From assembly GCA_050633505.1 (NCBI GenBank), contig JBOEGQ010000006.1, positions 1 through 64,000 on the forward strand: a stretch of 64,000 nt of DNA, read 5' to 3'. A program made the translations under genes and the position numbers. The notes under the pieces are model-generated. The model did no database searches and was not told the origin of the DNA. It worked only from the letters and a program-made list of their open reading frames with translations. The first letter of the stretch is position 1, and each line of letters starts with the position of its first letter. This DNA is from UBA1672 sp050633505 (GTDB lineage: Bacteria; Pseudomonadota; Alphaproteobacteria; Micavibrionales; Micavibrionaceae). Positions 1-9,995 of this stretch are shown one piece after another.

Positions 1-1
1 T

Positions 2-1680
2 GGTACGGGTACGGATACTGCGGATTACTCCAGCGCTTCTGCAGGGATTATTGTTGACTTGTTGAGCGGAAGCGCGGTGAGTGATGGAGAAGGCGGTACG
101 GATACTCTCAGTGGTATTGAAGATGTGACTGGCTCTGCGAATAATGACATTATTCGTGGTGATAATTTTGCCAATGATCTAAGTGGTGGCGCTGGTGATG
201 ACACACTTCGTGGTGCGGGTGGCACGGATATTCTTGATGGTGGTGCAGGTACGGATACCGTTGATTATTCCGTTGCAATTGCAGGTGTCACTGTTGACCT
301 TGATGCAGGTAGCGCAACTGATGACGGTGATGGCGCATTTGATACGTTAACTAATATTGAAAACGTAACAGGATCTGCGCAGGATGATGATATTAGCGGG
401 GATGCTAATGATAACGTTCTTGATGGCGGCGGCGGTGATGACACACTTGTCGGTGGTGCGGGTAATGACACGGTAGACGGTGGTGCGGACACGGATACTG
501 TTGATTATAGTTCTGCCGCGGCAGGTGTGACAGCCAATATGTTTACCGGAACAGTATCAGATGATGGTGATGGCGGCAGTGATACATTAACTGATGTAGA
601 AAACTTGATCGGGTCGAATTTTGCAGATGATATTACAGGCAGCAATAGTAATAATGTTATTACCACAGGGCTTGGTGATGATGTATTAAGAGGTCGTGGG
701 GGTGATGATACTCTTGACGGTGGTGCAGGTACGGATACTGTTGATTATTCCCTCGCAATTGGTTCGGTTACAGCTGATATTCAGGCAGGAACGGCAGCCA
801 GTGATGGTGATGGCGGTACGGATGTTCTCACAGCGATTGAAAACCTGATTGGCTCTGCCAACGCAGATACATTGTCAGGTGATGGTGGCAGTAATACCTT
901 AACAGGCGGCGCAGGTGATGATGTTCTAAGAGGCCGCGCAGGTAACGATACCCTGGAAGGGGATGCAGGTTCTGATACGGCTGATTACTCCGCTGCGGCT
1001 GCGGGAATTGTTGCTGATCTTGATGCGGGAACTGTATCGGACGATGGTGATGGCGGCGCGGATACACTGACATCTATTGAAAATATTTCAGGCTCGGCGA
1101 GTGATGATGATATTAGCGGGGATGCGAATGATAATACATTATCCGGTAATGGCGGTGCAGACATAATTGTCGGTGGTGCGGGTAATGACACGATAGATGG
1201 TGGTGCGGGTACGGATACGGCTGATTACTCTTCGGCGGCGGCGGGCATTAATGCAGATTTGGCTGCGAATGCTGTATCCAATGATGGTGATGGTGGCTCT
1301 GATACAATTTCCAATATTGAAGATGTTATCGGTTCGGACTTTGATGATGTGATTTCCGGTGATGCGCAAAATAATGTCATTACAGCAGGTCTGGGTGATG
1401 ACACTCTGTCAGGGCGTGGTGGTAATGATACATTAGATGGCGGTACAGGAACAGATACGGCGGATTATTCCGCAGCAGCGGCAGGTGTGACAGTTGATCT
1501 TGCAGGCGGCGCGGCAACAGATGATGGTGATGGCGGCAGTGATACATTAACATCTATTGAGAATGTGACAGGTTCCGGTTTTGCGGATACGCTTTCCGGT
1601 GATGCAAATGCCAATGTGATTGATGGTGGTGCGGGTGATGATTCAATTACTGCTGATGCCGGTTCTGACGCAATAGATGG
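2..1680 (+). repeat. 80-residue (240-bp) tandem RTX units
   Basis: Seven consecutive 240-bp units are in exact register: the GTDT-(V/A)DYS anchor recurs every 240 bp at about 9, 249, 489, 729, 969, 1209 and 1449. Each unit holds the VTxDLxxGTxxDDGDGG strand, the ENVxGS strand and two further GGAGxDT turns. Those turns are the roughly 21 residues missing from the 59-residue units later in the same gene. Units differ at many third-codon positions, so this is not a very recent expansion. Confidence 0.9.
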
Positions 1681-4600
1681 TGGTGCGGATTCTGATACAC
1701 TGGATTATTCCGGTCTTGCGGGTGTTAACTTTATTTCTGTTACGCTCAACGGTAGTACAGTGGCAACGGTTACCGTAGATGGTGGCGATGATGATACCAT
1801 TCAGGATATTGAGAATATCATCGGAACGGCCGGTAATGACACGATCACCGGAGATACACAGAGTAATACATTAGAAGGTGGTGCAGGTGATGATACGATT
1901 GCCGGTGGTGCGGGTAATGATACGCTGGATGGTGGTACAGGTACGGATACGCTGACCTATTCTATCTCTGCGATTGGTGTTGTGATCGACATGAGTATTG
2001 TGTCGGGCGGATATTACGATGTTGTTGTTGGTGGCGGTATATATACAGATAGTGTAACCGACTTTGAAATCGTAGAAGGCTCTGTGGTTAATGACACAAT
2101 TACCGGAGATGCCAACGACAATATCATACGTGGCCTTGCAGGGGACGATATCTTATCCGGTGCAGATGGTAATGATACGCTGGAAGGTGGTGTCGGTAGT
2201 GATACGATCGATGGTGGCGCGGGTGATGATACGATTGACGGTGGTGGTAATGATGATACGATTATGGCATCCGACGGTAATGATACGATTGATGGCGGCG
2301 GCGGTAGCGATGATGTATTGGACTATTCAGGTTTAGGTGGTATTAACTTTGTTAATGTCACGTTGGATGGTGTTAATAATTCGGTTGTTACGGTTGATGG
2401 TGGGGATGATGACACGATCCGTAATATTGAGTCTGTGATCGGGACCTCCGGTAACGACACGATGACCGGTGATGCGAATGCCAATACGCTTGATGGTGGC
2501 GCAGGTAATGATAGCTTCTTTGCCGCAGGTGGTAATGACACGATTATTGGTGGCGCGGGTACTGATATACTTGATTATTCTACAAGTACGTTTGCCGTGA
2601 CGATCAATGCTCAGGGTGGTGGAGTGTCTTTCTCTGCAAGCTTGAATGGTGGTGCAGAACTTGATACCGCATCGGGAATCGAAACAATCATCGGGTCTTC
2701 TTTGAATGATTCTATTGAAACTGATGACACATTAATCACTCGGATTGAGGGTGGTGATGGTGATGATACTTTAGGCATCAATAATGGCGGTGAAGTGTAC
2801 GGGGATGATGGTAATGATTCTATTGTCCTTGGTGAAAACGGAGATGCAGATGGTGTGACCGCATATGGCGGTGACGGTAATGATACAATTTATCTGCGTG
2901 ATGGTGGTGCAACGGTTTTCGGTGATGCAGGTACGGATACGGCGAGTTATTATTGGGATGATGCGATTACCGTGGTTCTTGCGGGCGCAGGTGCATCGAC
3001 TGTTTCTGTAGTAGGACAAAATGACGATACCATTAACGATATTGAGATTGTTGAAGGGTCGAATACCGGGGATGACGTGATGACCGGTAATGCCAGTGCC
3101 AATACATTCCTTGGTAATGGTGGTGATGATACATTTAATGCGAGTTTGGGTGGTGATACGCTTGTCGGTGGATCGGGTGCGGATACCGTTGATTATTCGA
3201 CCTTGAATGGCTCCGTTAATTTTATTTCGGTTACCCTAAATGGCGGTACAGCAGCAACAGTTACCCTTGACGGTGTTGTTGAAACGGATACGATTTCCGA
3301 GATCGAAGAAGTGATTGGAACAGATGGTAATGATATTATTACCGGTGATGCAAGTTCGAATACCCTGTCTGGTGAAGCAGGTAACGACACGTTGGATGGC
3401 GGTGATGGTACGGATACTGTCACAGGTGGAGGCGGAGATGACACAATCTTCGGAAGTACGGGTGACGATACCTTACAGGGCGGTACAGGCACAGATACGC
3501 TGACCTATGTGAATTTGACCGGAATTGGTGTTACGGTTAATCTTGGTTTCAATATTATTTCCCTGACAAATGGTAATACGCATACTGTCCTTGGGTTTGA
3601 GAATTATATTCTATCCAATCAAGATGATGTGTTTTCCGGTGTTTCCGGGGATGACACGGTGGCAGGTGAAGATGGAAATGACCTGTTTAATGCGAGCCTT
3701 GGCAATGATGCGTATGATGGTGGAAACGGATTGGATACGGTCGATTATTCCGGTCTTCTTGGTCGCGTGACTGTTACGCTTTTGGATGGTGCTTCTACTA
3801 CGGTCTTCGTTGGTGGAACGGCAAAGGACACCGTTGATAATATTGAGAATATTACAGGCTCTGTCGATATTGATCTGTTAACGGGGAACAGCTCTGATAA
3901 CGTGTTGGTTGGTAATGCCGGTGATGACATCTTGGTCGGTGGTGGTGGTGCAGATACCCTACAAGGTGGAGATGATAGCGATACCTTATCAGGTGGTTTA
4001 GGTGATGACACATTAGATGGTGGTGCGGGTACAGATACTGCTGATTATTCATCTGCTGCAGGTGGGGTGACAGTTGATCTTGGTACGAATTCTGCGTCAG
4101 GTGAAGGTAATGATACCTTAACGGCGATTGAAGATGTTATTGGTTCGGCTAATGCTGATAATATTACGGGTGATGGTAATGCCAACGTGATTGATGGTGG
4201 CGCGGGTAATGACACGATTGATGGTGCAGGCGGTGATGATACGATAATTTCCGGCCTTGGGAATGATGGCTTTGACGGTGGTGCAGGTACGGATACGATT
4301 GATTATTCGGCGGCGGCTGGTGGTGTTACTGTGGACTTAGGTGCCGGTACGGCGACAGGTGAAGGGACAGATACACTCAGCAATATTGAAAATGTGATCG
4401 GTTCTGCGAATAATGATACGATCGCCGGAAGTTCTGCAAATAACGTTCTTGATGGTGGCGCGGGTACAGACACGGTTGACTATTCCGGTGCGGCAAGTGG
4501 TGTGACGATTGATCTTGACGGTGGTACGGCCACAGGTGATGGTTCCGATACCTTAAGTAATTTTGAGAATATTATTGGTTCGGCTAATGCCGATGTGATT

Positions 4601-7534
4601 ACAGGTTCAACCTCTGCCAATGTGATTGATGGTGGTGCAGGTGGTGATGTGATTGATGGTGGTGCGGGCAATAATACCATTAATGGTGAAGGCGGTAATG
4701 ATACCCTATCATCCGGTAGTGGTGATGACGCATTCGATGGTGGTGCGGGCACAGATACTGTTGATTACTCTGCGGCAGGTGGGGCGGTTACAGTTGACCT
4801 TGATGCAGGAACGGCCACTGGTCAAGGTACTGATACCTTAAGCAATATTGAAAACGTCATCGGCTCTGCTAATAACGATACGATTATCAGTAATAGCGGT
4901 AATAACGTAATTGATGGTGGTGCAGGTACAGATACGCTTAGCTATGCTGCCGCGGTCGGTAGTGTAACAATTGATCTGGATGGCGGAACTGTTACGGGTG
5001 ATGGTTCCGACACGATCAGCAATATCGAGAATGTGATTGGCTCTGCCCAGAACGATACGATTATCAGCAATAGCGGCAATAACGTGATTGATGGCGGTAC
5101 GGGTACAGATACGCTTAGCTATGCTGCTGCGTCATCTGCAGTTACTGTTGATTTGGATGCGGGAACGGCAACAGGTGATGGTTCCGACACGATCAGCAAT
5201 ATTGAAAATGTGATTGGTTCTGCACAAAACGATACGATTATCAGCAATAGCGGCAATAACGTGATTGATGGTGGTGCAGGTACAGATACGCTTAGCTATG
5301 CGGCTGCGGCCGGTAGTGTAGCAATTGACTTGGACGGTGGAACCGCCACAGGTGATGGTAATGACACATTCTCAAATTTTGAGAATGTGATTGGCTCTGT
5401 GCATAATGACACGATTATTGGTGATAGTGGTAATAACGTGATTGATGGTGGGGCAGGTACGGATACGATTGATTATTCGGGTGCCTCCGGCGTGATGACC
5501 ATTGATCTGGATGGTGGAACCGCCACAGGCGATGGTTCTGATACCTTAAGCAATATCGAGAATGTCATTGCCTCTGCGCAGAATGACACGATTGTTAGCA
5601 ATAGCGGCAATAACGTGATTGATGGTGGTGCGGGTACGGATACGGTAAGTTATGCGACGGCATCATCGGCAGTGACGGTTGATCTGGATGGTGGTACGGC
5701 CACTGGTGGTGGTGGTAGTGATACCCTGACAAACATCGAGAATGTGACGGGGTCTGCGCATAACGATACAATTTCCGGTGATAGTGGCGATAATGCGATT
5801 GATGGTGGCGCGGGTACAGATACGGTTAGTTATGCCGCGGCAACAGGTAGTGTCACAGTTGATCTTGATGGTGGTACGGCAACGGGTGACGGTAATGATA
5901 CCCTAAGCAATATCGAGAACGTGATCGGCTCTGCTCAGAATGACACGATTATCAGCAGTGGTGGCAATAACGCGATTGATGGCGGTGCAGGTACAGATAC
6001 GGTTAGCTATGCTGTGGCTTCATCTGCGGTGACTGTGGATCTTGATGGTGGTACGGTTACAGGTGATGGTAACGATACACTTACCAATATTGAGAATGTG
6101 ATTGGCTCTGCCCAGAATGACACGATTATCAGCAACAGTGGTAGTAACGTAATCGATGGTGGCGCGGGTATAGACACGATTAGCTATGCCGCCGCCGCAG
6201 GCAGTGTCACAATTAATCTTGATGGTGGTCCCACGACAGGTGATGGTACAGATACCTTAAGCAATATTGAGAATGTGATCGGTTCTGCGAATAATGACAC
6301 AATCATCGGGAATAGCGGTGATAACGTGATTGATGGTGGTGCGGGTACGGATACGGTGGATTACTCTGGTGCATCCGGTGCAATGACCATTGATCTGGAT
6401 GGTGGAACCGCCACGGGTGATGGTAACGATACCTTAAGCAATATTGAAAATGTGATTGGTTCTGCGCAGAATGACACGATTATCAGTAATAGCGGTAATA
6501 ACGTAATTGATGGTGGTGCAGGTACGGATACGATTGATTACTCCGCTGCATCCGGTGGTGTAACGATTGATTTGGATGGTGGTACGGCAACAGGTGATGG
6601 TACGGATACCTTAAGTAATATCGAGAATGTAACTGGCTCTGCTAATAACGATACGATTATTAGCAATAGTGGCAATAACGTAATTGATGGTGGTGCAGGT
6701 ACGGATACGGTGGATTATTCGGCGGCATCTGTTGGTGTAACGGTTGATCTGGTTGGCGGTACGGCCACGGGTGATGGTTCAGATACCTTAAGCAATATTG
6801 AGAATGTAACGGGTTCGGCGCAGGCGGATGATATTACGGGTAATGCCTCTGCAAATACAATAAACGCAGGCGATGGTAATGACACCATAGATGCAGGTGA
6901 CGGCAATGATACGGTTAATGCAGGTGACGGTGATGATACTGTTGATGCGGGTGACGGTAGCAGCGACGGCGATGACACATTTAACGGTGGTATTGGTACG
7001 GATACATTTGATTATTCGGGCAGTTCTTCGGCCATTACATCCGGTACTATTGATCTTGCGAGTGGATCATTAACAAATGCGGAAGGTGATGTTGATACCA
7101 TATCCGGCTTTGAAAATTATGCCCTGACATCGGGTAATGATTCCATTACGATTGATACGGACTCTTTTGCGGAACTATCATCCATTGATACGAACGGTGG
7201 AACAGATACCGTGGTTATCGGTGGTGCGGATACCTTAACGGATGATGGCATTGACGGTGCTGACTTCTCGGCATTATTCTCTGATCTTGAAGAAATTGAT
7301 CTAAGGGGAACGGATCTGACAGGGGGCGATACGTTCGATATTGGTGATAGTGAAATTATAGGTATGACCGATGGTGGCAATGCTCTGACGATTTATGTTG
7401 ATACAAGCACAATTGCGTTAACCGATATCAATGCCCTACAACAAAGCGGCACGATTACCTCTGATTCAACAGTCGGATCAACTAGAACGATTGACTGGGA
7501 TAACGGTACCAGCTTGACAATTCAGGCAGCATAA
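2..7534 (+). CDS. Giant RTX-repeat secreted protein, 5' end outside window
   Basis: The frame is open from base 2 with no start of its own, so the gene begins left of the window; 2,510 codons are visible. The protein is almost wholly Asp/Gly-rich RTX-type repeat, with many GGxGxDT motifs followed by DYS/SYA, a VTVDLxxGTATGDG strand and a SNIENVIGSAxNDTI strand. Units are 80 residues long at 2-1680, mixed at 1681-4759 (including variants with a VNFISVTLNG segment) and 59 residues at 4760-6886. Classic nonapeptides follow at 6866-6964. The last ~190 residues are non-repetitive and acidic, as expected for the C-terminal secretion region of type I substrates. I see no cysteine. RTX families bind calcium and fold outside the cell. 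An adhesin or surface-layer role is inference; no type I transporter gene is in the window. Confidence 0.9.
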   Translation, partial: GTGTDTADYSSASAGIIVDLLSGSAVSDGEGGTDTLSGIEDVTGSANNDIIRGDNFANDLSGGAGDDTLRGAGGTDILDGGAGTDTVDYSVAIAGVTVDLDAGSATDDGDGAFDTLTNIENVTGSAQDDDISGDANDNVLDGGGGDDTLVGGAGNDTVDGGADTDTVDYSSAAAGVTANMFTGTVSDDGDGGSDTLTDVENLIGSNFADDITGSNSNNVITTGLGDDVLRGRGGDDTLDGGAGTDTVDYSLAIGSVTADIQAGTAASDGDGGTDVLTAIENLIGSANADTLSGDGGSNTLTGGAGDDVLRGRAGNDTLEGDAGSDTADYSAAAAGIVADLDAGTVSDDGDGGADTLTSIENISGSASDDDISGDANDNTLSGNGGADIIVGGAGNDTIDGGAGTDTADYSSAAAGINADLAANAVSNDGDGGSDTISNIEDVIGSDFDDVISGDAQNNVITAGLGDDTLSGRGGNDTLDGGTGTDTADYSAAAAGVTVDLAGGAATDDGDGGSDTLTSIENVTGSGFADTLSGDANANVIDGGAGDDSITADAGSDAIDGGADSDTLDYSGLAGVNFISVTLNGSTVATVTVDGGDDDTIQDIENIIGTAGNDTITGDTQSNTLEGGAGDDTIAGGAGNDTLDGGTGTDTLTYSISAIGVVIDMSIVSGGYYDVVVGGGIYTDSVTDFEIVEGSVVNDTITGDANDNIIRGLAGDDILSGADGNDTLEGGVGSDTIDGGAGDDTIDGGGNDDTIMASDGNDTIDGGGGSDDVLDYSGLGGINFVNVTLDGVNNSVVTVDGGDDDTIRNIESVIGTSGNDTMTGDANANTLDGGAGNDSFFAAGGNDTIIGGAGTDILDYSTSTFAVTINAQGGGVSFSASLNGGAELDTASGIETIIGSSLNDSIETDDTLITRIEGGDGDDTLGINNGGEVYGDDGNDSIVLGENGDADGVTAYGGDGNDTIYLRDGGATVFGDAGTDTASYYWDDAITVVLAGAGASTVSVVGQNDDTINDIEIVEGSNTGDDVMTGNASANTFLGNGGDDTFNASLGGDTLVGGSGADTVDYSTLNGSVNFISVTLNGGTAATVTLDGVVETDTISEIEEVIGTDGNDIITGDASSNTLSGEAGNDTLDGGDGTDTVTGGGGDDTIFGSTGDDTLQGGTGTDTLTYVNLTGIGVTVNLGFNIISLTNGNTHTVLGFENYILSNQDDVFSGVSGDDTVAGEDGNDLFNASLGNDAYDGGNGLDTVDYSGLLGRVTVTLLDGASTTVFVGGTAKDTVDNIENITGSVDIDLLTGNSSDNVLVGNAGDDILVGGGGADTLQGGDDSDTLSGGLGDDTLDGGAGTDTADYSSAAGGVTVDLGTNSASGEGNDTLTAIEDVIGSANADNITGDGNANVIDGGAGNDTIDGAGGDDTIISGLGNDGFDGGAGTDTIDYSAAAGGVTVDLGAGTATGEGTDTLSNIENVIGSANNDTIAGSSANNVLDGGAGTDTVDYSGAASGVTIDLDGGTATGDGSDTLSNFENIIGSANADVITGSTSANVIDGGAGGDVIDGGAGNNTINGEGGNDTLSSGSGDDAFDGGAGTDTVDYSAAGGAVTVDLDAGTATGQGTDTLSNIENVIGSANNDTIISNSGNNVIDGGAGTDTLSYAAAVGSVTIDLDGGTVTGDGSDTISNIENVIGSAQNDTIISNSGNNVIDGGTGTDTLSYAAASSAVTVDLDAGTATGDGSDTISNIENVIGSAQNDTIISNSGNNVIDGGAGTDTLSYAAAAGSVAIDLDGGTATGDGNDTFSNFENVIGSVHNDTIIGDSGNNVIDGGAGTDTIDYSGASGVMTIDLDGGTATGDGSDTLSNIENVIASAQNDTIVSNSGNNVIDGGAGTDTVSYATASSAVTVDLDGGTATGGGGSDTLTNIENVTGSAHNDTISGDSGDNAIDGGAGTDTVSYAAATGSVTVDLDGGTATGDGNDTLSNIENVIGSAQNDTIISSGGNNAIDGGAGTDTVSYAVASSAVTVDLDGGTVTGDGNDTLTNIENVIGSAQNDTIISNSGSNVIDGGAGIDTISYAAAAGSVTINLDGGPTTGDGTDTLSNIENVIGSANNDTIIGNSGDNVIDGGAGTDTVDYSGASGAMTIDLDGGTATGDGNDTLSNIENVIGSAQNDTIISNSGNNVIDGGAGTDTIDYSAASGGVTIDLDGGTATGDGTDTLSNIENVTGSANNDTIISNSGNNVIDGGAGTDTVDYSAASVGVTVDLVGGTATGDGSDTLSNIENVTGSAQADDITGNASANTINAGDGNDTIDAGDGNDTVNAGDGDDTVDAGDGSSDGDDTFNGGIGTDTFDYSGSSSAITSGTIDLASGSLTNAEGDVDTISGFENYALTSGNDSITIDTDSFAELSSIDTNGGTDTVVIGGADTLTDDGIDGADFSALFSDLEEIDLRGTDLTGGDTFDIGDSEIIGMTDGGNALTIYVDTSTIALTDINALQQSGTITSDSTVGSTRTIDWDNGTSLTIQAA
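4760..6886 (+). repeat. Twelve 59-residue (177-bp) tandem RTX units
   Basis: The DYS/SYA anchor codons recur every 177 bp from 4760 to 6710, with one 3-bp insertion in unit 6 (GGGGSD instead of GDGSD). Units fall into subtypes by the residues after SYA/DYS: AGS/VGS, SSA and SG(V/A)MT. Units 2-5 and 7-10 show the same subtype order, which points to a block duplication on top of the single-unit tandem array. The very uniform segment TIISNSGNNVIDGGAGTDT links most units. Confidence 0.88.
6866..6964 (+). repeat. Short run of canonical RTX nonapeptides
   Basis: Three and a half back-to-back 27-bp units encode AGDGNDTID-like nonapeptides, the textbook calcium-binding parallel beta-roll motif GGxGxDxUx. 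They sit exactly where the 59-residue units end and the non-repetitive C-terminal region begins. Confidence 0.85.
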
Positions 7535-7639
7535 GAGGCAGTATGACCAGTTTACAGTGTCTAAGTTCTTGCATTTCCTATCATAACGCATTATCCTTTT
7601 CATTAGGGAGTTCTCCCGTTCTTTCACGTTTTAAGTTCT

Positions 7640-9868
7640 ATGATCATGCTTCGTTATAAACGTATTTTATTGGCCGGAACGGTTTTTACCGCCCTTGCAT
7701 TGCAAGGCGGCGTAAATCCTGCATGGGCAGAGGACTGTACCGGAACTTTGCCAGGTGCGGATTGTACACTGGATGAAAATACCACAGATGAGCTTGCAAT
7801 TGATAATGGCGTTACTCTATTTGTAAGCGGCAGTATTAGTCTGGATCATGATATCGATGGCAGTACACTTGTCGGTGACGGAACAATTAGCTCTGCCGGA
7901 GGCGGGAACACAATAACGCAAAATGCGGATATCGGTTCAAATATCGGGATAGAGCAACTGACCATAGATGGTGATGATATCTGGGTGACGTCCGGTGCGA
8001 TTAATACCGATAATGACGGCAGTGATATTGATTTAGGCAGCGGAGATGGTGGTGAAGAACTACACTTCCTTTCGGGGAGCTCTTTCGTTGGGGAGATTGA
8101 CGGACATAGTGGTGATATCGTTAACTTTGGCGCTGATGGTAATGGTGGTGATTTTCAGACAATCTCACAAATCGAAGGGGTTAGTGTCGTTCTGACAAGC
8201 GGTAACTTGACCTTTAACAGTGCGGTCGGAAGTGGTGTTGCCATCGGGGATTTGACCGTGAATAACGGCACAACCCTAACAATGAATTCAAGTGTAACGT
8301 CCACGGGCGCGCTTGATGTTGATGGGACGGTGAGTATTGCATCCGGCAGAACATTGTCTACAGATACATATGTTGTTGATGGTGATGCTGCGGAATTTAG
8401 AATAGGGGTGGCACGAACATCCGGCACCATGGATTCAGGAAGTATTGTCGTCGCATCTGGTGGCCCTGTTGATTTCAGTAGTGATACCTTTGTCATTGAA
8501 GTGGATGATGGATCGCAAATCCTTCAAGACGGGACAGTTTTAACCATTGTGTCAGGTAATGGTGGTACGACGGTATTGCCATCTTTTACAGATACTTCAT
8601 ATGTTTATAATTTCCTCTTGCAACAAAACGGCGATAACATAGACCTTGTCGTTGCTGTGCGTGATATTGATGATTTAACATCTTCCCCTAATAACAATGC
8701 GATTGGCACGATAATTTTTGAAGACTTTGCGGAAAGTGAAACATCCGCGATTAACACGGTGCAATCTTTATTGGGGAATGATTCCAGTCGCGCTGCGTTT
8801 AATGAGCGCCTTGAATCGTTATTGCCTGTTCTGGATGGTGGATATGCGTCTGCATCTAATGCAGTGGTCGGCCAGATGCAGCGTGCAGTTTACGGCAGAA
8901 CAAATCTTGATCGACATTTTCAAGGCGAGCGCCAGAAACATTTATCTCGCGGGGAAGTTGTTTTTGCATCAGGTAAAAAAAATCTGCGTACAGGGGAGAC
9001 AAAGAAGCATGAGCTGGCCTCTGTTGATGCATATAAGGCCGATATCTGGGGGCAGGTTTTCTATGAGAAAGGAAACCAACGTAACGATGATGTAGATGGC
9101 CATAGCCGAGATACAGCCGGTATTGTTGTCGGTGCGGATATGCTTGATCTGGATGGTGATCTGTTATTAGGGGGCGCGATTACGATTGGCAGCTCTACCA
9201 TAGATTCGGATAATTCGAATTCTGCTAAAACAGATGTTGATAGCCTTGGCTTCTCATTCTATGGCGGAAAACGCATTATGAGAGATGCATTATTTAGTGC
9301 TGTTGTCTCTTATGTTTACAATGACAATACGACAGCGCGTTATGATGTCGGCGGGATTGCGGGTAATACCGCGCGCGGTAAGTTCAAGAGTGAGCATATC
9401 TCTTTAAAATCTGCAGTTAGCCGTTATTACGCATTGAAGAATAATATGCATATTAAACCACGCGTATATGCGGGGTATGATTATCTTTCGGCGGATCAAT
9501 ATCGTGAACGTGGTGTAAGTGGTCTTAACCTTGATGTCAGCTATGGCTCTCTTAACCGTCTTGTAACCGGCGTTGGTGCAGATGCGGGGTGGTTCTATGA
9601 ATTGAAGAACGGTGCATTATTGAGCCCCGGCGCGCACTTATCGTATGAGTATGCCATTCTGGCCGATCGTCTTGAAAGTGATACCATCATTGATGGAGAG
9701 CAATTTGTCGTTGCGGGGAATGATGCCTCCAGACATACATTGAATGCGGGTTTAAATGTACAGTTACAGCAAAATGATTATCTGCATTTTGATGCAGGAT
9801 ATGCGCTGGGGCTTAGTGAACAACAGGATAACCATGCTTTATCTGCCAAGATGGTCTATGACTTCTAA
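7640..9868 (+). CDS. Autotransporter (type Va secretion) with C-terminal beta-barrel
   Basis: 742 residues. The N-terminus is a signal peptide: basic MIMLRYKR, then a hydrophobic stretch ending AWA before EDC. Residues ~30-390 form a Gly/Asp/Thr/Ser-rich passenger with beta-helix character. Residues ~390-460 are a linker. From ~465 to the end there are alternating amphipathic strands (DIWGQVFYEKG, LGFSFYGGKR, YAGYDYLSADQY, ending MVYDF with terminal Phe), typical of the autotransporter barrel. The passenger lies near only two early cysteines. An in-frame ATG two codons downstream (7646) is an equally good start, as neither has a strong ribosome site. It lies 105 bp after the RTX gene on the same strand. 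Passenger function is unknown; adhesion is a guess. Confidence 0.87.
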   Translation: MIMLRYKRILLAGTVFTALALQGGVNPAWAEDCTGTLPGADCTLDENTTDELAIDNGVTLFVSGSISLDHDIDGSTLVGDGTISSAGGGNTITQNADIGSNIGIEQLTIDGDDIWVTSGAINTDNDGSDIDLGSGDGGEELHFLSGSSFVGEIDGHSGDIVNFGADGNGGDFQTISQIEGVSVVLTSGNLTFNSAVGSGVAIGDLTVNNGTTLTMNSSVTSTGALDVDGTVSIASGRTLSTDTYVVDGDAAEFRIGVARTSGTMDSGSIVVASGGPVDFSSDTFVIEVDDGSQILQDGTVLTIVSGNGGTTVLPSFTDTSYVYNFLLQQNGDNIDLVVAVRDIDDLTSSPNNNAIGTIIFEDFAESETSAINTVQSLLGNDSSRAAFNERLESLLPVLDGGYASASNAVVGQMQRAVYGRTNLDRHFQGERQKHLSRGEVVFASGKKNLRTGETKKHELASVDAYKADIWGQVFYEKGNQRNDDVDGHSRDTAGIVVGADMLDLDGDLLLGGAITIGSSTIDSDNSNSAKTDVDSLGFSFYGGKRIMRDALFSAVVSYVYNDNTTARYDVGGIAGNTARGKFKSEHISLKSAVSRYYALKNNMHIKPRVYAGYDYLSADQYRERGVSGLNLDVSYGSLNRLVTGVGADAGWFYELKNGALLSPGAHLSYEYAILADRLESDTIIDGEQFVVAGNDASRHTLNAGLNVQLQQNDYLHFDAGYALGLSEQQDNHALSAKMVYDF

Positions 9869-9995
9869 CTATACCCTCCAGGTCTCTCAGTGGTAGGGTG
9901 GCGAAGAATCCTTCAATAAAAACTCAATGAAATAAGTAACCATATTCGCCCCGATACAGAAATAGAGTATAGGCGCATAAATATGGAATAATAAT

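Noticed and set aside
4760..6886. CRISPR-like direct repeats
   Set aside because: The repeat is coding, continuous without unique spacers, and encodes RTX units.
6715..6978. Minus-strand open frames across the RTX repeats (also at 265-492, 985-1191, 3193-3492, 4480-4752)
   Set aside because: They are Ser/Pro-rich mirror readings of the Asp/Gly repeat and have no independent start signals or family resemblance.
7606..7619. GGGA/TCCC mini-hairpin between the RTX gene and the autotransporter
   Set aside because: Four-base stem; no convincing terminator or operator role.
9873..9899. ACCCT/AGGGT hairpin after the autotransporter as a terminator
   Set aside because: Short stem, long loop and no T-tract; too weak to annotate.
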